64,000 nt of DNA. Origin: Planococcus salinus. GTDB lineage: Bacteria > Bacillota > Bacilli > Bacillales_A > Planococcaceae. Below, one piece after another: positions 42,711-50,423 of the stretch. The stretch covers positions 1-64,000 of the forward strand of contig NZ_RIAX01000005.1 in assembly GCF_003719725.1 (NCBI RefSeq), in the 5' to 3' direction. Both the position numbers and the translations under genes were made by a program. Positions within the stretch are counted from its first letter, which is position 1. Each line of letters starts with the position of its first letter. The notes below the pieces were generated by a model that saw only the letters and a program-made list of their open reading frames with translations, ran no database searches and was not told the origin of the DNA.

Positions 42711-43559
42711 TTATGCGTTGACGCTGCCCAGTACACCGTTGGTGGCAGTCATCGCAATAATGACACAGCCCCACATATGCTTATACGCCGTGACAATGTC
42801 ATCACATGTGAAACGGATGCGTTTCGGATCGATCAATTCGACACTTGGAATTGTCGTCGTCATTTTCGCCTGCTGCGGCCCTTTAAATTGAATTTCAAAC
42901 GTAATGGGACCAGACAAAGTCACCGGCTTCTGACTGGCTGCATTTTTCACAGCCGCTTCGGCTTTTTCACGAATGATTTCCTGCGCTGCTTCGGGATGAA
43001 GCAATTCAGCCGCAAAGCGGTCTACTGCACGTTTTGTCACAGCACCTTCCACATTCGGCAATGTTTCCTGCACTTCGTTGACATAGGCGTCGTCGCCGCT
43101 GATGAATAACGGCGGAACGCCGAAAGCACCAGCGACATATGTATTCATTTCCGTTTCGCCTACCACATGGCCGTTGATTTTCATTTCATTGACACAGATT
43201 CCTGCCAGGGTATGGCTGATGACGGTGACGTCCGAGCCGCCTTCACGACCGTGATGACCGACGAACATGATGCCATCGAAGGATTCATCCAAGCCTTCCA
43301 ACTGGCACATCAAACGGTTGCTTCCTGATACGAGGCGTGCACGCTTGTCCATTTCCTCAATGATGATATTGGACATATTGCCATGGCCATCAGCCACAAC
43401 CACTTCGGTTGCTCCGCCATTAAACGCCCCTTCGATGGCCGCATTGACATCAGCGGTCATCAATTTGCGGAAACGGGCATACTCACTTGGCGTTTTGAGT
43501 TGCTGATTGGTCGCTACTCCGGAGATTCCTTCCATATCTGCTGAGATGAAAATTTTCAT
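42711..43559 (-). CDS. dppA: D-aminopeptidase DppA (M55 family)
   Basis: A self-compartmentalising zinc D-aminopeptidase that removes D-Ala from short peptides such as D-Ala-D-Ala and D-Ala-Gly-Gly. The 282-residue protein starts KIFISADMEGISGVA with the metal Asp-x-Glu pair, followed by DGHGNMSNI (metal His), FVGHHGREG, and a final catalytic-zone string. As first gene of a dpp operon it matches Bacillus subtilis dppA, linking peptide import to recycling of D-amino acid peptides from the cell wall. CAAAGGAG lies 9 bases before the ATG. A CodY-like box lies just upstream (43607-43621). Confidence 0.95.
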   Translation of the reverse strand: MKIFISADMEGISGVATNQQLKTPSEYARFRKLMTADVNAAIEGAFNGGATEVVVADGHGNMSNIIIEEMDKRARLVSGSNRLMCQLEGLDESFDGIMFVGHHGREGGSDVTVISHTLAGICVNEMKINGHVVGETEMNTYVAGAFGVPPLFISGDDAYVNEVQETLPNVEGAVTKRAVDRFAAELLHPEAAQEIIREKAEAAVKNAASQKPVTLSGPITFEIQFKGPQQAKMTTTIPSVELIDPKRIRFTCDDIVTAYKHMWGCVIIAMTATNGVLGSVNA

Positions 43560-43596
43560 ATTACTCGACTCCTTTGTGTGATTGTTAAAAAGCTTT

Positions 43597-43626
43597 CAAT
43601 ACATAGAAAATACTGACAATTCAAGA
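43597..43626 (-). promoter_or_regulatory. Putative dpp promoter with CodY-like box
   Basis: On the minus strand TTGAAT, a 17-bp spacer and TATTGA form a fair sigma-A promoter. The spacer overlaps AATTGTCAGTATTTT (43607-43621), which matches 11 of 15 positions of the CodY consensus. CodY repression of dpp is known in Bacillus subtilis; here it is only suggested. Confidence 0.35.
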
Positions 43627-43638
43627 CGCATTTTTTTA

Positions 43639-44091
43639 TTAAGTGAAAATATATTCAAACGTATTTTTATAGACTTCCAATTGCATGATCGTATTAATAT
43701 CGGTCACCGCTTCGATTTGATTGATTTCTTTCAAAACTTCCGTTATTTTTTCCTGGTCTTTTACCGTAATTTGCACCAGCAGCGGATATTCTCCAGTTGT
43801 TAATGTCACATACCGGATAATATCGATATTCATCAGTTCTTCAATCACTGTGGAAATCGATTTTGATTTCACCTTAATTTGAATAATTGCCCCCGCTTTA
43901 AGGCCGAGCGCAATCGGATTCACAATTCCCACCACATCGATAATTTCCCGGTCACATAAATTCTTGTAGCGCAGACGGATTGTTTTTTCGGTTACATTCA
44001 TCTTCTTCGACAATTCCGCGAAAGAGATGCGGCCATCCTTTGTCAAACACTTAATGATTCCTTTGTCCAGTTCATCCAAATCGTAATCCAC
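43639..44091 (-). CDS. Lrp/AsnC family transcriptional regulator
   Basis: A 150-residue regulator: N-terminal winged helix-turn-helix (LDKGIIKCLTKDGRISFAELSKKMNVTEKTIRLRYKNL, about 8-45) and a C-terminal RAM ligand-binding domain (GAIIQIKVKSKSISTVIEELMNIDIIRYVTLTTGEYPLLVQITVKD). Lrp proteins sense amino acids or peptides as octamers. The GTG at 44091 has AAGGTG 5 bases upstream. It lies between the dpp operon (79 bases downstream, no terminator seen) and a divergent amidohydrolase gene with overlapping promoters, so it may control either or both. Confidence 0.92.
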   Translation of the reverse strand: MDYDLDELDKGIIKCLTKDGRISFAELSKKMNVTEKTIRLRYKNLCDREIIDVVGIVNPIALGLKAGAIIQIKVKSKSISTVIEELMNIDIIRYVTLTTGEYPLLVQITVKDQEKITEVLKEINQIEAVTDINTIMQLEVYKNTFEYIFT

Positions 44092-44154
44092 ATTACACCT
44101 TCTCTCTCATGAATTATTACCGGAAAGAGGAACTATATTGAAGTTAAGTACCTC

Positions 44155-44183
44155 TTTACAATAGTTAAAATATATTTTATTAT
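44155..44183 (+). promoter_or_regulatory. Divergent promoters between the Lrp and amidohydrolase genes
   Basis: On the plus strand, TTTACA (44155-44160), 17 bp, TATTAT (44178-44183) is a good sigma-A promoter about 80 bases before the amidohydrolase start. On the minus strand a TTGTAA -35 (44157-44162) overlaps it and may serve the regulator gene with TATAGT 18 bp on. A second TATAAT (44211-44216) has no -35. Confidence 0.55.
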
Positions 44184-44269
44184 CTAAAAAAGGAATGACA
44201 ACGATTAGTTTATAATATGTATATTTATAAATCAATCTTTTTTTTCAAAAAATTTACGGAGGTGTTTCG

Positions 44270-45394
44270 ATGTTAGCAATTCTCAACGGAACGGCATGGC
44301 TCGGAAATGGGGAAATTATTGAAGGCGCAACGATACTTGTGAAAGACGGGAAATTTGTATCAGTGGAAACTGGAGGAGAAATTCCCGACACTTACCAAAC
44401 CATCGATGCCACAGGTAAAATCGTCTCTCCCGGCCTGATCGATGTACATACGCATCTCGGCGTCGACGAACAGGGAGTCGGCAAGGAAGGCAAGGATTTC
44501 AACGAAACAAGTGATGCCGTTACACCACAGATTCGGGCGATTGATGGCATCAACCCAATGGAAACCGGGTTTCAGGATGCCAGAAGAGCCGGTGTTACCA
44601 CCGTACAGGTGATGCCGGGAAGCGCCAATGTCATTGGCGGAGAAATGGTCGTTTTAAAAACAGTAGGAACGATTGTTGATGAAATGGTCATCAAATCCCC
44701 TTCCGGCATGAAAGCCGCCACCGGTGAAAATCCAAAGCGGTTCCACGGGGAAAAAGGCAAAATGCCAGTAACACGGATGGGTGTCGCTGCCTTGCTGCGC
44801 GAACAATTGATCGAAGCCCAAAACTATTTGGACGGTGACCAAAAACCGAGAAAACTGGCCATGGAAAACCTCGGGAAAGTGTTAAGGAAAGAAATTCCGC
44901 TGCGCGTCCATGCACATCGGGCAGATGATATTTTAACGGTTCTCCGCATCAAGCGTGAGTTTGACATCGACATTACCATTGAACATTGCACGGAAGGCCA
45001 TCATATTGCCGATTATATCGCCAAGCATGACGTACGGGTTTCTTTCGGACCGACCATGACTCCCCGCTCCAAAGTGGAATTGAACGACAAATCCTGGTCA
45101 ACGGCCAAGTCATTGGCGGATGCAGGGGTTCCTTTTTCGTTGACGACTGATCACCCGGTAGTTGGCATCGATTACCTGGTGACAAGCGCCATCCATGCCA
45201 TCAACAACGGCATCACCGAAGCGCAGGCTTTGCGTGCCCTTACGCTGGATGCGGCGAGACACCTCGGCGTCGAAGAACGCGTCGGGTCCATCGAGAAAGG
45301 AAAAGATGCAGACCTCGTCATCTGGAGCGGTAACCCGTTCGACCTGCGGAACAAACCCGAGCAGGTCTTCATCAATGGCAAACAAGTCAACTAA
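44270..45394 (+). CDS. Amidohydrolase family metal-dependent hydrolase
   Basis: A 374-residue TIM-barrel hydrolase of the imidazolonepropionase/dihydroorotase-like class. The first metal site is DVHTHLG (His 60, His 62); further ligands are in RVHAHRADD and IEHCTEGHH, and the catalytic Asp is in TTDHPV near the C-terminal end. The small N-terminal beta-domain (VKDGKFVSVE...GKIVSPGLIDVHTH) and the closing VERVGSIEKGKDADLVIWSGNPFDLRNKPEQVFINGK are typical. The substrate is unknown; the divergent Lrp regulator and nearby dpp genes favour an amino acid or peptide derivative. ACGGAGGTG lies 5-6 bases before the ATG. Confidence 0.9.
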   Translation: MLAILNGTAWLGNGEIIEGATILVKDGKFVSVETGGEIPDTYQTIDATGKIVSPGLIDVHTHLGVDEQGVGKEGKDFNETSDAVTPQIRAIDGINPMETGFQDARRAGVTTVQVMPGSANVIGGEMVVLKTVGTIVDEMVIKSPSGMKAATGENPKRFHGEKGKMPVTRMGVAALLREQLIEAQNYLDGDQKPRKLAMENLGKVLRKEIPLRVHAHRADDILTVLRIKREFDIDITIEHCTEGHHIADYIAKHDVRVSFGPTMTPRSKVELNDKSWSTAKSLADAGVPFSLTTDHPVVGIDYLVTSAIHAINNGITEAQALRALTLDAARHLGVEERVGSIEKGKDADLVIWSGNPFDLRNKPEQVFINGKQVN

Positions 45395-45403
45395 CGGCAT
45401 CAA

Positions 45404-45437
45404 AAAAAGCGTCTCCGGGATTCCGGAGACGCTTTTT
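45404..45437. terminator. Bidirectional terminator, amidohydrolase / YciI genes
   Basis: A perfect 15-bp stem AAAAAGCGTCTCCGG/CCGGAGACGCTTTTT with a 4-nt loop and T-tracts both ways. Confidence 0.93.
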
Positions 45438-45450
45438 GGTTGTTCGAAAG

Positions 45451-45723
45451 TCAGTTTGGATTTGCCCAGACAGCTTCCCATTCATGAATTTCATAGGTTC
45501 TGGCACCATTCTCTACATAAGGGTCCTGATGGACGAAAGCCTCGCATTGTTCAAAAGAATCGGTTTGATAAATGACCAGGCCGCCGCTTCCATCGGTAAA
45601 TTTTCCGTTTGCGTAAATATGGCCCGCATTTCTCATTTGTTCAAGAAAAGCCAGATGCTCCGGCCTGAACCGGACGCTTTTCTCTTCGTCACGCATCGGC
45701 AGCAAGACAGCGAAAAACTTCAT
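45451..45723 (-). CDS. YciI family protein
   Basis: A 90-residue single-domain protein of the YciI/ferredoxin-like dimeric barrel family. Cues are the N-terminal FFAVLLPMRDEEKSVRFRPEHLAFLEQMRNAG, the DGSGGLVIYQTDSFEQCEAFVHQDPYV segment with the conserved DP, and the final IHEWEAVW. The function of most members is undefined. The ATG at 45723 has GAGGTGG 5 bases upstream, better than the adjacent ATG at 45726. Monocistronic. Confidence 0.87.
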   Translation of the reverse strand: MKFFAVLLPMRDEEKSVRFRPEHLAFLEQMRNAGHIYANGKFTDGSGGLVIYQTDSFEQCEAFVHQDPYVENGARTYEIHEWEAVWANPN

Positions 45724-45773
45724 CATTCCACCTCTTTCTTGTAGTTTCGGAGTGCTCACATTCAGCGAATTTT

Positions 45774-45815
45774 AAAACAGAAGCCGTTGGCATGATGCTG
45801 AACGGCTTCTGTTTT
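45774..45815 (-). terminator. Terminator of the DUF3100/dehydrogenase operon
   Basis: A perfect 15-bp stem AAAACAGAAGCCGTT/AACGGCTTCTGTTTT with a 12-nt loop; T-tract on the minus strand. It also faces the YciI gene promoter side. Confidence 0.88.
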
Positions 45816-45833
45816 CGATTTTATTTCTTTAAA

Positions 45834-46286
45834 TTAGATAATTCCCTGCCAGCGAAGAATCACTTCTGCGATCAAAGCCGAGCCGATAAATGTGCCAAGG
45901 AAGACCGCAACAGCCACGATGAGACTGCGAAAACCAAGTTTACGGAAATCTGCCCAATTAGAGCCGATGGAAATTCCGGCATAGGCGAGAATCGGCGTGG
46001 CAAGAGCTAAAATGCTGATTTTCTCTGTCCATGCCACTACATATTCCGAGCCAGGGAAAAACGGCAAGGAAATGACAATTGCCAGAATTCCGATATATCC
46101 GACCGCCGGCATATTCCACGGAAGCGCTTTTTCAAGCGCCAAGCCCGCTACACTTACTACGATCAATACAAGCATGCCGGGTATGGCTTCCCAAGGCAGA
46201 ACATCGAGGCCGAACCAGTTGCCGAAGAGCGCGGCAAATCCGAATATTAAAAGTACCCATGTCCATTCCCAAATATTTTTAAGCAT
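45834..46286 (-). CDS. Small four-to-five-helix membrane protein, partner of the DUF3100 protein
   Basis: A 150-residue integral membrane protein with about four or five helices, including WVLLIFGFAALFGNWFGL, MLVLIVVSVAGLALEKALPW and SLIVAVAVFLGTFIGSALIAEVIL. The layout and its overlap with the next gene resemble two-subunit carriers such as MadL/MadM or LrgA/LrgB, but I cannot assign it to one of these. AAGGGAG lies 8 bases before the ATG at 46286, inside the end of the DUF3100 gene (8-base overlap). Presumably it forms a complex with that protein. Confidence 0.8.
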   Translation of the reverse strand: MLKNIWEWTWVLLIFGFAALFGNWFGLDVLPWEAIPGMLVLIVVSVAGLALEKALPWNMPAVGYIGILAIVISLPFFPGSEYVVAWTEKISILALATPILAYAGISIGSNWADFRKLGFRSLIVAVAVFLGTFIGSALIAEVILRWQGII

Positions 46287-47109
46287 TCGGATTTCTCCCT
46301 TCTTTCACTGCTGCTTGTTTTTTCGTTTTTCTGTTCATCATTAAAGAATACAGTTTTTCAGTCAACGGCAAGCCGATGAAGATACTCATGTACAGACCAG
46401 TCGAAAGGGACAGCAGATTACTGGCCCCTGCAAATGCCACAATCTGATTTTCCATAGTCGGGAAAGCAGCCACCAACGAGCCACTCGCAGCGGCCATCAT
46501 ACTGCCGCTCCCCACTCCTGAAGCCATGGCAAAAGCCAAAGGATGCAGCGGTGTCGTTGTCGCCAGCAACCCTGAAATCAGTCCGAGGAAAACGGCGCCA
46601 AACACAGTACCAAAAATGTAGATGGCCATAACGCCACGGCCTTCCGGAGAATCGAATCCAAATTTGTTGACGATCAACCCAACGTTCGGTTCACGGGCAA
46701 CAGAATGTGTCATCCCGATACTTTCTCTCTTGAATCCAAGCAGAACCGCTAACGGCAACGCCAGGAAAATAGTGCCCAGGTTCCCCAGTTCCTGCAGCAA
46801 TAATGCAGGACCCGCTGCAATAATCGCTTCGATTTGAGGCCCGATGGTGACGCCGATTTTGGCAATCAACAAGGTAACGCCCAAAATGATCAAAGGCTCA
46901 GCATTCTTGGAATTTTTTTCACTGATGAGCGGTGTAAAATACAGTCCAAGTCCCAAAAAGAACGCATAAAGCATCGGCAATAACAAAATGACACCCGGTC
47001 CCACACTGATGCTGAATTGGCCAATGGCTTCCGTTATACAGACTAAGATAAACACAATGGCATGCAGACGCCAATCTTTGATGACGGACTTCATGTCTTT
47101 CTTCTCCAT
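46279..47109 (-). CDS. DUF3100 family membrane protein (putative transporter subunit)
   Basis: A 276-residue protein with about eight membrane segments. Typical strings are GPGVILLLPMLYAFFLGLGLYFTPLIS, LGVTLLIAKIGVTIGPQIEAIIAAGPALLLQELGNLGTIFLALPLAVLLGF, and GVGSGSMMAAASGSLVAAFP, a glycine/serine-rich re-entrant-type segment suggestive of a carrier. The family is uncharacterised. The ATG at 47109 has AGGGGGA 4-6 bases upstream. It sits after a beta-hydroxyacid dehydrogenase gene (21-base gap) and overlaps its small partner, so a role in uptake of the dehydrogenase substrate is the simplest reading. Confidence 0.83.
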   Translation of the reverse strand: MEKKDMKSVIKDWRLHAIVFILVCITEAIGQFSISVGPGVILLLPMLYAFFLGLGLYFTPLISEKNSKNAEPLIILGVTLLIAKIGVTIGPQIEAIIAAGPALLLQELGNLGTIFLALPLAVLLGFKRESIGMTHSVAREPNVGLIVNKFGFDSPEGRGVMAIYIFGTVFGAVFLGLISGLLATTTPLHPLAFAMASGVGSGSMMAAASGSLVAAFPTMENQIVAFAGASNLLSLSTGLYMSIFIGLPLTEKLYSLMMNRKTKKQAAVKEGRNPNA

Positions 47110-47130
47110 TTTTCCCCCTACTTCCCTCGT

Positions 47131-48015
47131 TTAGTTCGCCGGTTCTCTTTCTGTCGATCCGTAAAGCTGCTGGACGGCTGTAGCGTCCACCATCCCAAGC
47201 CCTGCCGATTGAGCCTGCTGGTAGAGTTTCTGTATATAAGCCGTAATGGATTCTTCCTTCATCGAATCGTTGGCCAAGCTATAAAACAAGTCTACATCTT
47301 TTTTCATGTGATTCAATAAGAACACGACATTTTCATGAGAATGTTTCAGTAAATTATCGCCGAAAACATCCATCACGCGATTTTGTGCCGTCCCGTTCTG
47401 CATCACTTGTGCAATGACAGAAGGATCGACTCCGGCTTCCTCACCTGCCTTGAAAGCCTCAGACAACAGTGAAATAATGCCCGCCACCACGATATTGGAG
47501 CTTAGTTTCACGACTTGGCCGGAACCGCTTGGCCCGACATATGTGATCGCCGTTCCCATGTTCTGAAGCACCGGCAAAACATCTTTGTATTTCTCTTCGT
47601 CTCCTCCAACCATGATGGACAAAGTGCCTTCATCCGCCCCTTTAGGTCCGTTGGATACCGGGCAGTCATAAAAATAGATTCCCTGCTCCTTTGCTTGCCG
47701 AGCCAGTTTTTTCGTCAGTTCGACGTCCGTCGTGCTCATATCCAAAATCAAAGCACCTCTTTTGGCCCGTTTCAATAGCCCATCTTCACTTGTCAATGCC
47801 TGTTCCACCAGATGAGCCAAAGGCAAGGACAGCACAAAAGCGTCCATGTCTGAAGCCACGTCACTCATCTTGCCGACAGGAACAGCGCCAAGCTGCTTCA
47901 TTTGCTGCTGTTTTTTCTCATCCGGATCGAATGTCCAAACTTCACGATCGTTTTTCAGCAGGTTTTTGACCATGCCGGCTCCCATGGCTCCACAGCCAAT
48001 CACACCGATTTTCAT
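47131..48015 (-). CDS. NAD(P)-dependent beta-hydroxyacid dehydrogenase (3-hydroxyisobutyrate dehydrogenase family)
   Basis: A 294-residue oxidoreductase interconverting a beta-hydroxyacid and its semialdehyde. The N-terminal Rossmann motif is GVIGCGAMGAGMVKNLLK (Gly-x-Gly-x-x-Gly), with Asp in TFDPDEKK indicating NAD preference. The substrate-binding DCPVSNGPKGADEGTLSIMVGG segment and the catalytic Lys in GSGQVVKLSSNIV (about 173) are intact. Members use 3-hydroxyisobutyrate, tartronate semialdehyde, gamma-hydroxybutyrate or related substrates, which cannot be told apart here. The partner aldehyde dehydrogenase 13 bases upstream suggests a two-step oxidation of a hydroxyacid or diol. GGAGGAG lies 5-6 bases before the ATG. 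Confidence 0.9.
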   Translation of the reverse strand: MKIGVIGCGAMGAGMVKNLLKNDREVWTFDPDEKKQQQMKQLGAVPVGKMSDVASDMDAFVLSLPLAHLVEQALTSEDGLLKRAKRGALILDMSTTDVELTKKLARQAKEQGIYFYDCPVSNGPKGADEGTLSIMVGGDEEKYKDVLPVLQNMGTAITYVGPSGSGQVVKLSSNIVVAGIISLLSEAFKAGEEAGVDPSVIAQVMQNGTAQNRVMDVFGDNLLKHSHENVVFLLNHMKKDVDLFYSLANDSMKEESITAYIQKLYQQAQSAGLGMVDATAVQQLYGSTEREPAN

Positions 48016-48028
48016 GCGTTCTCCTCCT

Positions 48029-49522
48029 TTACGGTTTCATGTATACGGTTTTGATATCTGTCCAGAAATCCAATGCCGTACTGCCTTGTTCACGCGGCCC
48101 GATACTGGATTCTTTTTTGCCGCCGAAAGGATAATGATTTTCGAAATAAGTGGAAGGCATATTCACATGGGTTACACCCGACTCGATATTACGGACAAAA
48201 TGGAACGCTTTCTCCAAATCTTTCGTATAGATTGTCGACGATAAACCGAATTCGATGTCATTGGCCATTTTAATCGCTTCTTCATAATTCCCCACTTTGA
48301 AGACGCCGATGACCGGGCCAAAAATTTCTTCCTTGGCAATTTTCATCTGTGGATGTACATCACTGAAAACGGTAGGCGCCACAAAGTAACCATTCTTTAG
48401 ATCCCCGTCTTCCAGGCGCTTGCCACCTGTTTCAAGCGTTGCCCCTTCCTCCAGGGCCGATTCGACATAGTGCAGGTACGTATTCATCTGATTTTCATCA
48501 ATGATTGCCCCATTGGTTACGCCTTCTTCCAATCCATTTTTCACAACCATCGATTCCGCTTTTTCCACCAGGCGTTCCACAACTTCACGATAAATGGATT
48601 CGACGACGATCAACCTGCTCGTTCCCGTGCAGCGCTGCCCGTTATCATAGAATCCACTTGTCACAATACTGTCGATGGCTGCATCCAGATCAGCGTCTTC
48701 CAGAATGATGGCCGGGTTTTTCCCGCCCATTTCCGCCTGCATTTTTCCTCCGTGCTGTGTGACTGCTTTGCCGAGCGAAGTCCCGACATCTGTTGAGCCG
48801 GTGAACGACACAGCTTTCAGTTTTTTGTTGGTGCCGAACTCTTTGCCGATCACTGAACCGGAGCCTGTCACCATGTTGATGACCCCCGCCGGTACTCCTG
48901 CCTGCTCAAACAACTCCATAATCTTGACACTGATTAAAGAAGTTGCGCTTGCCGGCTTGAATACTACCGTGTTTCCAGCAATAATCGCAGGCGCAATTTT
49001 CCAGATGCCGATGCCGAGCGGAAAATTGTACGGAGCAATTACACCAACCACGCCTAATGGTTCACGGACTGTATATGCAAAAATCTCATTATCATAAGAC
49101 GGCAGCGTTTCGCCTGCGAGCCTCGTTGCTTCACCGCTGAATTGCTTCATCGCCTGAATCGTTTTCACTACTTCACCCCGTGCCTCGCGCAGAGCTTTGC
49201 CGACTTCCTTGGTGATGATCAGCGCCAACTCTTCTTTATGCTGCTCCAATAAATTGATCAAGTTGAAAATGACGTCTCCCCGCACAGGAGCCGCCGTTTT
49301 TGACCACTCAGGAAATGCTTGGCCAGCTGCTTCAATGGCGGACTGCACATCTTCCACTGATGATTTTTGAAATCTTCCCAACACCTCTGAAGTGTTCGCG
49401 GGATTGATGCTGTCGTAAAGTTCCCCAGTTTTGGAAGAGATCCATTTTCCGTCAATGTAATTCCGGTAAACCGGAATGTCCGTCTTGTCTTTTTGTGATG
49501 GATTATTTGTTACTGACACCAT
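48029..49522 (-). CDS. NAD(P)-dependent aldehyde dehydrogenase
   Basis: A 497-residue ALDH-superfamily enzyme that oxidises an aldehyde or semialdehyde to the acid. Visible: the cofactor-binding APYNFPLGIGIWKIAPAIIAGNTVVFKPAS segment, FTGSTDVGTSLGKAV, catalytic Glu in QAEMGGKNP (about 267) and catalytic Cys in NGQRCTGTSRL (about 301), plus EEIFGPVIGVF. The sequence looks closest to alpha-ketoglutarate semialdehyde or related semialdehyde dehydrogenases (inference). AAGGAGAGG lies 6-8 bases before the ATG. First gene of a four-gene operon with the beta-hydroxyacid dehydrogenase and the two membrane proteins. A TATAAT-like -10 lies at 49557-49562. Confidence 0.92.
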   Translation of the reverse strand: MVSVTNNPSQKDKTDIPVYRNYIDGKWISSKTGELYDSINPANTSEVLGRFQKSSVEDVQSAIEAAGQAFPEWSKTAAPVRGDVIFNLINLLEQHKEELALIITKEVGKALREARGEVVKTIQAMKQFSGEATRLAGETLPSYDNEIFAYTVREPLGVVGVIAPYNFPLGIGIWKIAPAIIAGNTVVFKPASATSLISVKIMELFEQAGVPAGVINMVTGSGSVIGKEFGTNKKLKAVSFTGSTDVGTSLGKAVTQHGGKMQAEMGGKNPAIILEDADLDAAIDSIVTSGFYDNGQRCTGTSRLIVVESIYREVVERLVEKAESMVVKNGLEEGVTNGAIIDENQMNTYLHYVESALEEGATLETGGKRLEDGDLKNGYFVAPTVFSDVHPQMKIAKEEIFGPVIGVFKVGNYEEAIKMANDIEFGLSSTIYTKDLEKAFHFVRNIESGVTHVNMPSTYFENHYPFGGKKESSIGPREQGSTALDFWTDIKTVYMKP

Positions 49523-49710
49523 GTAATTCCTCTCCTTTTTTGAGCGTCTTCTTAATATTATAATAGTTCAAATTTTTTTATTATATAGAGTAATGAATAA
49601 AAAAACTCATTTTTTATTGTCTCAGCCTACAAATTTTCTGAAGCTGACGGATAAAAATGCGTTGAATCGTCATTCGCTGTCTCTGATTTTTCTTTTCTTC
49701 AACCAAATGA

Positions 49711-49743
49711 AAAGAGCCCTCAGCTTCGCTCGCTGAAGGCTCT
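49711..49743 (-). terminator. Terminator after the DUF212 gene
   Basis: A stem AAGAGCCCTCAGC/GCTGAAGGCTCTT with one mismatch, a 7-nt loop and a T-rich tail on the minus strand. Confidence 0.8.
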
Positions 49744-49755
49744 TCTATAATAACG

Positions 49756-50301
49756 TTAGGATAAGCGCTTTCTTCTCTGGTATCTTCTGTCTGGATAATC
49801 AATAGGCTGGATTCGGTTTTTTTCAATTTCGCGCTCCCGGTTTTCAAGTTTGGCTGATATTAATCCCAAAATGGTGCCGAACATGGCACCGGCAAGAACT
49901 TCGATCGGTTGATGTCCAAGCAGTTCTTTCAATTCTTTTTCACGCTCAATAAATTCATAACTCGGGAATTCACCGGAAATCTGCACAAATCTGTCTTCCA
50001 AGTCGTTGACCAATGTGGCGATTTCACCTGTATGGCGCCTGATTCCCTGCGCATCGTACATAACGATGGCACCGAAGACAACCGCTAATGCCGTCTCCGT
50101 ATGCCTGGCTCCTTTATTGGCTGCTACGTACGATGTCAACGCCGAAACCCCAGCTGAGTGGGAACTTGGCATACCTCCAGTTGTAAAAAGCTGGCGCCAA
50201 TCCCACTTTCCCGCCACTGCTTTGTGCGTGACAATTTTCAAGGCTTGCGCTACTCCGATGGCTCCCAGTGAAGTCACCATCCCTCGGTTCATCTGTCTCA
50301 T
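49756..50301 (-). CDS. DUF212 family (YuiD-like) PAP2-related membrane protein
   Basis: A 181-residue protein of the divergent PAP2 family (acid phosphatase/vanadium-dependent haloperoxidase-related). Motifs GGMPSSHSAGVSALTSYVA and YDAQGIRRHTGEIATLVNDL correspond to the SGH and RxxxxxH phosphatase motifs. Hydrophobic helices at both ends of this core suggest three or four membrane segments. The C-terminal 35 residues are strongly charged (KLENREREIEKN) and unlike the usual shorter YuiD. GGAGGATG lies about 7 bases before the ATG at 50301. Lipid phosphate hydrolysis is possible but unproven. Confidence 0.85.
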   Translation of the reverse strand: MRQMNRGMVTSLGAIGVAQALKIVTHKAVAGKWDWRQLFTTGGMPSSHSAGVSALTSYVAANKGARHTETALAVVFGAIVMYDAQGIRRHTGEIATLVNDLEDRFVQISGEFPSYEFIEREKELKELLGHQPIEVLAGAMFGTILGLISAKLENREREIEKNRIQPIDYPDRRYQRRKRLS

Positions 50302-50423
50302 CCAATCATCCTCCGTTTCGAATCTTCCTTTGAAGCAACGGTTTTCTGTCGCTCGATATTCTTTCCTTACCCCAAATAGCCAAGAATATGTAAAAAGGAG
50401 CCAAGAGAATTAAAGAGAGGCAC

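Noticed and set aside
49614-49847. A 77-residue minus-strand open frame
   Set aside because: It overlaps the DUF212 gene in another frame and spans that gene's terminator, with no ribosome site.
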